A stretch of DNA of 32,702 bases from Bacillota bacterium (GTDB lineage Bacteria; Bacillota; Clostridia; Lachnospirales; Lachnospiraceae): NCBI GenBank assembly GCA_023435645.1, contig JAEYRK010000077.1, positions 1 to 32,702 of the forward strand. The letters are read 5' to 3'. This document shows positions 15,761-22,933 of the stretch, one piece after another. The position numbers were made by a program, and so were the translations under genes. The stretch's first letter is position 1, and every line of letters begins with the position of its first letter. The notes beneath the pieces were generated by a model that made no database searches, was not told the DNA's origin, and saw only the letters and a list, made by a program, of their open reading frames with translations.

Positions 15761-16021
15761 TTAATTGTATCTCGTCTTATGGAGATACTTTTCCTTTGTC
15801 GCCATTCCGCCTCTGATATGGCGTTCCGATTTGTTGAGGTCCAAGACTACCCTGGCACTGTTGGCGAGGGAGGGGTTGATTTGTGCAAGACGTTCTGTAA
15901 CGTCTTTATGTACGGTTGATTTCGATATACCGAACTGCTTCGCGGTCTGCCTCACAGTCGCATTGTTATCGATGATATAATTAGCGATCTCAACCGCCCG
16001 TTCCTCTATATAGCCTTTCAT
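15761..16021 (-). CDS. spoIIID: Sporulation transcriptional regulator SpoIIID
   Basis: SpoIIID is a small DNA-binding protein that activates and represses mother-cell genes during sporulation. The 86-residue product MKGYIEERAVEIANYII... contains the helix-turn-helix ATVRQTAKQFGISKSTVHKD and the family tail LNKSERHIRGGMATKEKY, and is near the family length. The ATG at 16021 gives the family N-terminus but has no good Shine-Dalgarno site adjacent; AAGGGGG lies beyond a 9-bp hairpin. An in-frame ATG at 16057 would add 12 residues not found in the family. Upstream is a SigE-like -10 box, as known for spoIIID in Bacillus. Confidence 0.95.
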   Translation of the reverse strand: MKGYIEERAVEIANYIIDNNATVRQTAKQFGISKSTVHKDVTERLAQINPSLANSARVVLDLNKSERHIRGGMATKEKYLHKTRYN

Positions 16022-16028
16022 AGTGTCT

Positions 16029-16055
16029 GCGTTCCGTATCACAAGGACGGAACGC
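16029..16055 (-). promoter_or_regulatory. Perfect hairpin between ribosome-binding site and start of spoIIID
   Basis: GCGTTCCGT and ACGGAACGC form a 9-bp GC-rich stem with a 9-base loop. It lies between AAGGGGG (about 16065-16059) and the ATG at 16021. If folded, the Shine-Dalgarno site and start codon would be brought to about ten effective bases apart. There is no T run, so it is not a terminator. Confidence 0.6.
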
Positions 16056-16082
16056 ATTCCCCCTTATTATCGTTGTTGTTAC

Positions 16083-16090
16083 ATTGTATG
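16083..16090 (-). promoter_or_regulatory. SigE-like -10 element for spoIIID
   Basis: CATACAAT on the minus strand matches the SigE -10 consensus; the matching -35 is not obvious. The start site would be near 16076. spoIIID is a known SigE-dependent gene in Bacillus, which supports the reading. Confidence 0.6.
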
Positions 16091-16217
16091 CAGGGGAAAT
16101 CAGGTGTAGTACTTTGAATGTTTTCTTCTGAATAAGAAATCATCAAAATATTAACGCATTCCTATGGATGGTGCTGAACGCTTGAGAAGCTCCCTCCGAA
16201 AAACAATAGAGCTCTGC

Positions 16218-17597
16218 CTAATAAGCATCCTTATTCCTTGCAATCAGCTTTAGGGCAGTTTTTAGGATAATCTTTATGTCCAGTAATATGCTCCATTGAT
16301 CTATGTATATGGTATCCAGAGCAACCACCTCTTCAAAGTCTGTTATTTTACTTCTACCGCTCACCTGCCACATTCCGGTGATGCCCGGCTTTATACTAAC
16401 TCTTCTCCAAAATTTTCTCTCATACTGATTCACTTCATCCAGTGTCGGAGGTCTTGTTCCCACCAGGCTCATATCTCCAAGCAGTACATTAAAAAACTGC
16501 GGCAGCTCATCAATGCTTGTCTTTCGAATAAACCTACCTACCTTTGTAATGCGGGGATCATTTTTCATCTTAAACATAAGGTTATCCTTCATCTCGTTTA
16601 ATTTCATAAGCTCCTTCTTTTTTTCCTCCGCATTGGTATACATACTCCGAAATTTATAGATATAAAATTGTCTGCCATTTTGACCCACCCGTAGCTGTTT
16701 GAAAATTACCGGTCCTTTAAAATCCTCCACTTTGATCGCGATCACCGTCGCCAGCATAATGGGTGAGAACAATATAATTCCAACAATACTCCCCAAAATA
16801 TCAATTGCTCTCTTCATGGCCCTGGCCACACTGTTTAAAACCACTGTATGATAGGTAAGCACCGGATAATTTCCGATACTGCTTACATAGCTATGGGCAT
16901 CAATCGCATAATAGAAGTCCATGATTAATCCCACGGTAACACCCATATCCAAACAGATTTCAATATGGGGCTTAAAATACATATCTACACTTTTACGATC
17001 CATGATATAGACATAATCAATGGCATTATCATGGAGAATCCTTTCTAAATCATCTATGTTCCCCAGATATCCTTCCTCCTCCCCATGGAGCGAGATGTAA
17101 CCGATGATATTTAAATTCAAATTGCTCTTCTTAACATAATTGATAAACTTCGTATATTGATAAACATTTCCCAGTAATATGGTCCGCGGGTAAAATCTAC
17201 TATTGTTTTTGGTAATCTTACGGGCAAAATAAGCACTGGAAAGCAGAAGGATATACTCAAGCAGAAGAAATACGATATAGAACCTCATTTCTATATTGGC
17301 CCTTCCCACATAGTATAAAAGGATGGAAACCAAAAAGGTCGAGAATACAAAGGACCTTGTGATATATTTTATGACACGATCCGGGTAAAAAAACATGTTT
17401 ACATTATAAAGGGTTGCTCCTTTATTCAAAAAAATACACACCACATTAAAGCTCATGCAAAATACCAGGTAATAACCATGGTCTGCAAAGACATTAATTC
17501 CTGTGATAACACCGGTAAGTAGTGCGGCTATAATCCCAACTAAGAAATCACACCGCATATAGATGAAGTTCGTCTTAACATTTCGATAGAATCTCAT
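16218..17597 (-). CDS. Polyprenyl-phosphate sugar-1-phosphate transferase (initiating glycosyltransferase)
   Basis: Such enzymes move a sugar-1-phosphate from a nucleotide sugar to undecaprenyl phosphate, starting an exopolysaccharide repeat unit. The 459-residue protein has four or five N-terminal membrane segments, a Rossmann-like CoA-binding/WbaP-type middle domain (ILLGNVYQYTKFINYVK), a further membrane helix (IDILGSIVGIILFSPIMLA) and the catalytic domain with YKFRSM, VGRFIRKTSIDELPQ (catalytic Asp-Glu) and SLVGTRPP, ending KPGITGMWQVSGRS. The ATG at 17597 has GGTGGAG upstream; one at 17609 lies upstream of that site. The sugar specificity cannot be told. It is divergent from the riboswitch-controlled gene. 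Confidence 0.92.
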   Translation of the reverse strand: MRFYRNVKTNFIYMRCDFLVGIIAALLTGVITGINVFADHGYYLVFCMSFNVVCIFLNKGATLYNVNMFFYPDRVIKYITRSFVFSTFLVSILLYYVGRANIEMRFYIVFLLLEYILLLSSAYFARKITKNNSRFYPRTILLGNVYQYTKFINYVKKSNLNLNIIGYISLHGEEEGYLGNIDDLERILHDNAIDYVYIMDRKSVDMYFKPHIEICLDMGVTVGLIMDFYYAIDAHSYVSSIGNYPVLTYHTVVLNSVARAMKRAIDILGSIVGIILFSPIMLATVIAIKVEDFKGPVIFKQLRVGQNGRQFYIYKFRSMYTNAEEKKKELMKLNEMKDNLMFKMKNDPRITKVGRFIRKTSIDELPQFFNVLLGDMSLVGTRPPTLDEVNQYERKFWRRVSIKPGITGMWQVSGRSKITDFEEVVALDTIYIDQWSILLDIKIILKTALKLIARNKDAY

Positions 17598-17782
17598 TGA
17601 TAGCTCCACCTTTCTTTCGTAAGTTTATTTTGCTCATTCATTCTTTTACTTCTGTTTTCATTCTTTGATTTCAAGCTTTCATTTCCTTCTTTTGTTTTTT
17701 CATTTAATTCATAAATCATTACTTTCTTTTTTTCATTACATACAAATAATACTAATTTACTACTAAATTATGCATATATTGA
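17598..17782 (-). other. Purine-rich leader of the sugar transferase gene
   Basis: On the minus strand the 100-150 bases before the start are almost all A and G with many near-repeats of GAATGAAA and GAAATGAAAG (plus strand TTTCATTC). It should be unstructured mRNA. No clear promoter box was found; the start site is probably between 17740 and 17810, overlapping the divergent promoter. Confidence 0.4.
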
Positions 17783-17811
17783 ATGACATTTCCTTTCTTC
17801 TATGGTATAAT
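17783..17811 (+). promoter_or_regulatory. Promoter of the riboswitch-controlled transcript
   Basis: ATGACA (17783-17788), a 17-base spacer, then TATAAT (17806-17811) with an extended TGG just upstream (17803-17805). This is a strong SigA-type match 40-50 bases ahead of the first aptamer. Confidence 0.8.
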
Positions 17812-17851
17812 AAGGTGTCTGACAAAAAACAACTGAATACTAACAATGAAA

Positions 17852-17941
17852 AGATAATAGCAAACTTATCGAAAGGTAAGGGCGCAAAGCTAAGGGTCTA
17901 AGGTCCAAGTGACTATGATTGCCAGTTGCCTAATTTTATTT
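17852..17941 (+). ncRNA. Cyclic di-GMP-I (GEMM-I) riboswitch, copy 1
   Basis: The conserved core (17856-17930) has GCAAAC, a CTTATC-GAAA-GGTAAG tetraloop hairpin, GCGCAAAGC, the receptor strand GGGTCTAAGG, CTATGAT and GCCAGTTGCC. These are the GEMM-I hallmarks. G17860 corresponds to G20 of the Vibrio Vc2 aptamer and C17929 to C92, the two ligand-contact bases, so c-di-GMP rather than the A20 cGAMP-type variant is expected. A terminator follows at 17949. GGGTCTAAG (17894-17902) can pair with CTTAGACTC (17944-17952, nine pairs, one G-U), which overlaps the terminator's left arm. Ligand binding would block that pairing, so an OFF switch is predicted. Confidence 0.92.
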
Positions 17942-17948
17942 GGCTTAG

Positions 17949-17981
17949 ACTCCTTGCGTATCTTTTGACAAGGAGTTTTTT
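17949..17981 (+). terminator. Intrinsic terminator after riboswitch copy 1
   Basis: ACTCCTTG (17949-17956) and CAAGGAGT (17969-17976) form an 8-bp stem with a 12-base loop followed by TTTTTTA. It competes with an antiterminator made from the aptamer (see copy 1). Confidence 0.85.
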
Positions 17982-17997
17982 ACTGTGCTAAGGAGGT

Positions 17998-18042
17998 ATG
18001 AATTATATAAGTAAAAAATCCATAAAATATGAAACATGTTAA
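17998..18042 (+). CDS. Vestigial or leader mini-ORF between the riboswitches
   Basis: AAGGAGG (17990-17996) is followed one base later by ATG and 14 codons (MNYISKKSIKYETC), ending TAA. The spacing is too short for efficient initiation. AAGGAG...ATGAATTATATAAG resembles AAGGAG...ATGAATATAAG at the real gene start (18153-18175), so it is probably the remnant of a duplicated riboswitch-plus-start unit. Translation is unproven. Confidence 0.3.
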   Translation: MNYISKKSIKYETC

Positions 18043-18126
18043 TCGCAAACTTACCGAAAGGTAAGGACGCAAAGCTTAGGGTCTAAAGTCCATGGGACTA
18101 TGATCGCCAGTTGCCACGGTTGATAT
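18036..18126 (+). ncRNA. Cyclic di-GMP-I (GEMM-I) riboswitch, copy 2
   Basis: The core (18041-18115) is 67/75 identical to copy 1, without gaps, 185 bases downstream, with a perfect CTTACC-GAAA-GGTAAG hairpin and GACGCAAAGC. G18045 and C18114 are the G20 and C92 equivalents. The flanks ATGTTAATC (18036-18044) and GGTTGATAT (18118-18126) can form a closing helix. That helix overlaps five bases of the next hairpin (18122-18144), so ligand binding would oppose that hairpin, and an ON response is predicted if the hairpin terminates transcription. Confidence 0.92.
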
Positions 18127-18150
18127 TGATTTCAAATCAATATCGGTATT
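18122..18150 (+). terminator. Hairpin after riboswitch copy 2 (possible terminator)
   Basis: GATATTGAT and ATCAATATC form a perfect 9-bp stem with a TTCAA loop, followed by GGTATTTT. The T run is short and offset, so termination is uncertain. AAGGAG of the next gene starts at 18153, so a role in translation is also possible. Confidence 0.5.
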
Positions 18151-18164
18151 TTAAGGAGAGTAAA

Positions 18165-19973
18165 ATGAATATAAGAATTATGTGGAAGCGCATCGCTTCG
18201 GTTGCACTGATTACAGTGTTTCTCGTAACTATAGGTTCGCCTATCGTATCTTCTGCAAAAGCAGCACCGAATAATAAGAAGAATGAAACGGCAGCAAATT
18301 CTTCCTCGAAAGGGAAGCCTACTCCAAAGCCTACGCTTGCACCTACTCCAAAGCCTACTCCAAAGCCTACTCCAAAGCCTACTCTTGCACCGACTCCAAA
18401 GCCTACGCTTGCACCGACTCCTACTACTCCCCCCACACCTACAGTAGCTCCTACCACTGCTCCTACCCCGACACCGATGCTTGGCATATCCTTAGAGGGC
18501 TTCGAAAAGGTAGCCTTTGTGAATGATTTTGGTGCCTATGGTGATGGCGTTCATGATGATACACAAGCCATAAATCAAGCCCTTAACAGTGGTGCTGATG
18601 CAGTCGTATTTGAGCAAAATGCAACCTATAAAACCAGTGACTATATTGCAATGAGGACCTCCGATGTTACTGTTTTCGGTAATCAGGCTACCTTATTTAC
18701 AGATAACTCCTACCGCAGCAGAAGTAACTTCTATGAATGGTACTTTAATGTTGAAGCAAGTAGAATCACAATTAACGACTTAAAGATAGAAGCACGGGAA
18801 ACCATATTGGTCGGATACAAGACACAGTTTGCCATCATGTTTGCATCCGATGTAGTCGTTAATAATTGTACCTTTGTCATTCCATCCACCGTATTATCCA
18901 GTGGTGCTTCTCACGATATCGAGTATAGTAATCTTGATTTATTTACGGGATGGCACAATGTTGTCATTAAAAATTCAACCTTCACAAACCTGGCTGACAC
19001 CAATGCAGGTGTGGCAGCAGAATTCCGAGATATCTATAATAAGGGTGCAGGCAGATTACTTTTCACAAATAATACACTGACCTCTAACTGCCATGATGAA
19101 ATACTCGCCATGTTTACCGGATCCACTACTACAATTACGGATATCTTAGTTTCAAATAATGTAATCAATGCAATCACCGGAACCATATCCAAGCAAAGAA
19201 CCCTCGGTATCAGCCTGGGCTATGATGGCTTTGGCTTAAATAATGTCACCTTCTCCGATAATATCATAAATATTGCAGCTGATTTTGCTGCCATTGCTAT
19301 AGGTGATTCCAGAAATGTAACCATCAGCAACAATACAATTAACTACACGCCCCTTGGTAATATCAATCCTTCCTTCCTCTTGAAGGGAGCATATAACAAC
19401 CATAATGTCAATGTTAGCAATAATATTATAGATATCAGGAATAATCCTTCAGCGAATTTTGGCGGTATTTCAAATGGGTATATCAATCTGAATCAAAATC
19501 GCATTACCTGCAACTCAGTCGTAAAAGAAGCCTTGTTCTATAATAATTCCATCGTAACCGGCAATACGATTGTTGCCACTGAAGCAGTGAAGCGCTTAGG
19601 CAGTGCTTTGAACACCTTCCAAGGTAATACGGTAACCTTCTATAATACAATTTCTACAATGTTTGAATTTTACAATAAGACCTTAGGGGAAGATGTTAAC
19701 ATTAAGGATAATATACTGACCTGCCAGCAAGCTACCACAACGAACGATACACTGTTTATGTTAAACGGGACAAGGCTGAATGGATTTGTATTTACACTGT
19801 CAAATAATACAGTTTACACTGCACCGTCAAGTCCAGTGAAATCATTCTATTATATGGCAATTTCAGATACCACGACGCAGACCATTGTATTAACCAATAA
19901 TACTCTTTCCAAATACACCAATTCCTATATCGAAGGTGGATGGTCCTCCATCTACAACATTATTACCGAATAG
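18165..19973 (+). CDS. Secreted right-handed beta-helix (pectate-lyase-3-like) protein with Thr/Pro linker
   Basis: The 602-residue protein has a Sec signal peptide (MNIRIMWKR, hydrophobic core, AKA motif with cleavage near residue 33), a Pro/Thr/Lys-rich linker (about 52-104, repeats of TPKP and TLAP), and a domain starting with FVNDFGAYGDGVHDDTQAIN (about 118-137), the N-terminal signature of pectate-lyase-superfamily beta-helices. The remainder is rich in Asn-containing turns such as ISNNTI and VSNNVI, as expected for helix rungs. No membrane or sortase anchor is visible. I chose the ATG at 18165 (AAGGAG six bases upstream); a TTG at 18111 lies inside the riboswitch. It may cleave, epimerise or bind the locus's polysaccharide; catalytic residues cannot be assigned. 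Confidence 0.85.
   Translation: MNIRIMWKRIASVALITVFLVTIGSPIVSSAKAAPNNKKNETAANSSSKGKPTPKPTLAPTPKPTPKPTPKPTLAPTPKPTLAPTPTTPPTPTVAPTTAPTPTPMLGISLEGFEKVAFVNDFGAYGDGVHDDTQAINQALNSGADAVVFEQNATYKTSDYIAMRTSDVTVFGNQATLFTDNSYRSRSNFYEWYFNVEASRITINDLKIEARETILVGYKTQFAIMFASDVVVNNCTFVIPSTVLSSGASHDIEYSNLDLFTGWHNVVIKNSTFTNLADTNAGVAAEFRDIYNKGAGRLLFTNNTLTSNCHDEILAMFTGSTTTITDILVSNNVINAITGTISKQRTLGISLGYDGFGLNNVTFSDNIINIAADFAAIAIGDSRNVTISNNTINYTPLGNINPSFLLKGAYNNHNVNVSNNIIDIRNNPSANFGGISNGYINLNQNRITCNSVVKEALFYNNSIVTGNTIVATEAVKRLGSALNTFQGNTVTFYNTISTMFEFYNKTLGEDVNIKDNILTCQQATTTNDTLFMLNGTRLNGFVFTLSNNTVYTAPSSPVKSFYYMAISDTTTQTIVLTNNTLSKYTNSYIEGGWSSIYNIITE
18314..18480 (+). repeat. Tandem 12-bp-type repeat coding for the TPKP linker
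   Basis: Units of ACTCCAAAGCCT, some alternating with ACGCTTGCACC-type units, repeat through the linker and stay in frame (TPKP, TLAP). The last third is degenerate (TPTTPPTP, TVAPTTAP). Such runs are prone to in-frame length change by slippage or recombination. Confidence 0.8.
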
Positions 19974-20007
19974 GCGATACGGCTCGTCCGTAGCATCCTT
20001 ACATTCT

Positions 20008-20061
20008 AAAATCTGGCCCATGATCAGGTGGTAGCTTTCCGGCTGTCATGAGCCAGATTTT
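20008..20061. terminator. Bidirectional terminator between convergent genes
   Basis: AAAATCTGGC (20008-20017) and GCCAGATTTT (20052-20061) are perfect inverted arms, extended inward by ATGA/TCAT. A-rich left and T-rich right arms give a T run on either strand. It sits between the beta-helix gene and the leftward polysaccharide operon. Confidence 0.8.
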
Positions 20062-20184
20062 AATATTTCCTCCTCAGCCCCTATTCCTCAGCCCTTAGCC
20101 TTTATCCTATCCCTCTTTCCTATTCTTTCATTCCTATATCCATCCTTCTCCCTCTACCCTTATACCCTTATACCCCTTTATCAC
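20062..20184. other. Pyrimidine-rich tract
   Basis: Nearly all C, T and A on the plus strand with only a few G residues, including repeats of CTCAGCCC and ACCCTTATACCC. On the minus strand it is a purine-rich 3' end of the flippase transcript. No gene is seen. Confidence 0.6.
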
Positions 20185-21717
20185 TCAGCTCTCATCATGA
20201 ATCTTATTTCTTCTTAGCTTATCTAAAATGATGTTTCTACAATATATAAAATCCTCACTCCGGTGCAGGAAGAGAAAGAAGATTAGATTAATACAAAGGA
20301 CATTCATCGCCAGTAGGAGAATAAAAGCAAACAAATGATTTACAGCAATCAGGGTCCCCAAATAATAAGTGACAACACCGGTAAATGCGATGAGTAACAT
20401 CCATTTGAAGTACAACCTAAAATAATCTAACAATGATCTTTGAAACCATTGCTTAAATAATACATAAGGATCAACTACCATGCTGACCAAAATCGAACAG
20501 GTTGTTCCGAGAAAAATGCCTGCCAAACCAAGTTTGGATCCCAGATACAGGGATACCACCAGGTTAATGATGCATTCTAACAGTGGCTTCCATCTCGTAT
20601 TCCAAAATAGTCCCGAGCCGGCATTGAATAAATTTGGAACCATTCTGGTACCGGTAAATAAAAAATTAATAATCAGTATCAAAACTACATATTGATTCAA
20701 TACAAATTTCTGACCGATCCAAATCGTGATAAACGGATTCAACAGATTGAATAAACAGATCGAAGCAAAGCCATAGAGCCAACCATTTAAAAACATCACT
20801 CTGCCAAAGTTGATATAGGCCTTATTTCTATCCTCCTCCACCGCCTTCAAATTCCCAATTGACGCTGTCATGGAATTAAAAACCTGGGCCAAGGGCAAAT
20901 AAATCATGTTAATGATGGCAGTGTAATTCGAATATAGACCTACTATCTCTAAATTTAGCAAGAAATTAATCAAAATATTATCGGTACTGTATACGATGAT
21001 GCCGCCCAGCTTATGGGAAAATGCAGCCATGGTTCGGGAAAAAATATGCTTTCGCTGTGCCGCTGTGATTTTATATTCTTTTTTTAGTAAGAGATAGGGA
21101 TACCTTTTGTTTGCAAATTCTTGTATGATCACGTTGGATATAAAGTTTCGGAAAATTGACAGGGAAAGATATAACAAGTAATTGCGAAACACCAGCAGTA
21201 CGAGCATTTGTAATATACTAGTCAAAATTGCAACCGCAGCATCGATCAGGGCGATATAATAGCTCTTCTGGTCAGCCTCCAGGATGGACCGCTTATAGGA
21301 GAACAAATAGGATATTACGACCTCAGACAATAGCAGCAAATATATTGTTTGGAGATGTTCCAGTTGGCTCGTATTATTTACAATATCAGATAGCCAGGGG
21401 ATGATGGAAACCCCAAGGATACCGATGGTAATTCCGATGCCGGTATATAATTTGCGGTATAAAGCAAGCAATCCCCGGATTTCATCCTCATTATTCTCCG
21501 CCAGGGGCTTATATAAAAAAAAGATGATTGAGGTTCCTACGCCTAATTCCATTAAGCTCAGCAGGGAGAATATATTTGTAAACAGCCCATTTACACCCAA
21601 ATATGTTTCCCCTAAGGTCTTAACAAAAATGGTCCTGCAAAGGAAATTGAACATAGCAATGATGTAATTTTTTAATAGCATCGCTGCCGCATTTTTCGTA
21701 ATCGCTTTTTGCCTCAT
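20185..21717 (-). CDS. Wzx-type oligosaccharide flippase (MATE-like), copy 1
   Basis: Flippases of this family move lipid-linked repeat units across the membrane. The 510-residue protein has about 12-14 hydrophobic helices and the family start RTIFVKTLGETYLGVNGLF, then LSLMELGVGTSIIFFLYKPLAEN. It is clearly homologous to the product of 27102-28661, which has TIFIHTLGIEYLGINAMF at the same place. I chose ATG 21717, seven bases after GAGGA; an in-frame ATG at 21771 has no such site. It is the last gene of the leftward operon, 85 bases after the acyltransferase. The transported substrate is unknown. Confidence 0.88.
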   Translation of the reverse strand: MRQKAITKNAAAMLLKNYIIAMFNFLCRTIFVKTLGETYLGVNGLFTNIFSLLSLMELGVGTSIIFFLYKPLAENNEDEIRGLLALYRKLYTGIGITIGILGVSIIPWLSDIVNNTSQLEHLQTIYLLLLSEVVISYLFSYKRSILEADQKSYYIALIDAAVAILTSILQMLVLLVFRNYLLYLSLSIFRNFISNVIIQEFANKRYPYLLLKKEYKITAAQRKHIFSRTMAAFSHKLGGIIVYSTDNILINFLLNLEIVGLYSNYTAIINMIYLPLAQVFNSMTASIGNLKAVEEDRNKAYINFGRVMFLNGWLYGFASICLFNLLNPFITIWIGQKFVLNQYVVLILIINFLFTGTRMVPNLFNAGSGLFWNTRWKPLLECIINLVVSLYLGSKLGLAGIFLGTTCSILVSMVVDPYVLFKQWFQRSLLDYFRLYFKWMLLIAFTGVVTYYLGTLIAVNHLFAFILLLAMNVLCINLIFFLFLHRSEDFIYCRNIILDKLRRNKIHDES

Positions 21718-21802
21718 GCTGTATTCCTCATAGCTTTCTAACGGAAAAGGGGATGCTGTACAAAACAGCATTGGAAACGTCTATTCATACAAAGGGAAGC
21801 CT

Positions 21803-22891
21803 TTATATCATAAACAGTCTTCTTACAATCGGAATCGATTTAAAGAGTAACACTGTACCTAGTGACAATAGGGTGATAACCATTGCAAAAACAAGATTGG
21901 TCAAAAGGGTTTGGGACAACGGCATATCTTTAAAATACTTGAGAAGTAAAAGCCCCCAGATTCTATGTACAAAGTAAATCCCCAGAGAATTTCTTCCGAT
22001 AGCTTGGATGAGCTTAGATAGTTTACCGCTACCCTTGTATTCCAGGGATAAGATAACGATAGCGAGCACCATGATTAACGTAGGGATTGTATCATAACCA
22101 TTCCATACCAAATCATAATCCCTACCGTTATGTTTACTCATTAGTACACCATAAATGGTTAGAAGCACCATAGCAACCCCAATGGCAATTGCTGCTATAG
22201 CGACCCATTTCTTCCCCCGAAATCTATCTCTCTGATCATGAAATACTCCACCTAAGCAAAAGTAAACGAAGGAAAATCCGTAGATGCCGCGAAATGCATT
22301 AAAATCTTGAAAAAAGTTACGGTTACCCACTAAACTGTCCTTCCCCATGATCACCCCTACCACATTCACAGCATCGGATAAAAATGTATTCCCAAAGGTC
22401 ATAAGAAAGGTAATGATCAGAAAGAAAAAAATCTGATTCTTATGATGGATGTAGGAGGTTTTCATCAATGGGAAAAATAAATAGATGACTACCATGGCTT
22501 GTAAAAACCAAAGGTGGTCATTCCAATCCAGCTTTAATTTCCAGACAGCCTTAATAAACTCAGTGAATGTCAAATACTCCTTTTGGATTGGCATAAGAAG
22601 CAACAGGGTTATGATACTCCATACAATCACAAGGATAACGATATTGAACATCTTTCGAAGATGAACCTTTAAATGAAACTCTTTGGTGAAAAGAAGTGCA
22701 CCGTTGACAAAGAAAAAGATCGGAACACACACACTGAAAATCGATAGGGCAAAATAATTCAATAGACTTACTTTATCCATACTGACTGCCAGGTCAAACT
22801 TCAGATTATTACAGTGATAGACAACAACAAAAAATATAGCAATTGCCTTTAATAAATCCATATACTCATATCTGTTCTTCGTACGATTCAT
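21803..22891 (-). CDS. Membrane acyltransferase family 3 protein
   Basis: Members O-acylate (often acetylate) surface sugars. The 362-residue protein has about ten hydrophobic segments and begins RYEYMDLLKAIAIFFVVVYH, with the conserved His of the family in VVYHCNN, then later DHLWFLQAMVVIYLFFP and NSLGIYFVHRIWG. Length is typical. AAGGAG is 12 bases before the ATG, longer than ideal, and no other in-frame start is available. It lies between the fusion glycosyltransferase and flippase genes and probably decorates the repeat unit. Confidence 0.87.
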   Translation of the reverse strand: MNRTKNRYEYMDLLKAIAIFFVVVYHCNNLKFDLAVSMDKVSLLNYFALSIFSVCVPIFFFVNGALLFTKEFHLKVHLRKMFNIVILVIVWSIITLLLLMPIQKEYLTFTEFIKAVWKLKLDWNDHLWFLQAMVVIYLFFPLMKTSYIHHKNQIFFFLIITFLMTFGNTFLSDAVNVVGVIMGKDSLVGNRNFFQDFNAFRGIYGFSFVYFCLGGVFHDQRDRFRGKKWVAIAAIAIGVAMVLLTIYGVLMSKHNGRDYDLVWNGYDTIPTLIMVLAIVILSLEYKGSGKLSKLIQAIGRNSLGIYFVHRIWGLLLLKYFKDMPLSQTLLTNLVFAMVITLLSLGTVLLFKSIPIVRRLFMI

Positions 22892-22933
22892 CTGTATGCA
22901 TATCTCCTTCCACCTAGTTAATGACTGTAGATT

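Noticed and set aside
17852..18126. Possible cGAMP-specific GEMM-I variant
   Set aside because: Both aptamers keep G at the position of G20 in the Vc2 aptamer; the cGAMP type typically has A there.
18137..18487. Minus-strand frame coding for a Gly/Val-rich protein
   Set aside because: It is the antisense of the TPKP repeat region; its composition is forced by the repeat and it has no supporting ribosome-binding site.
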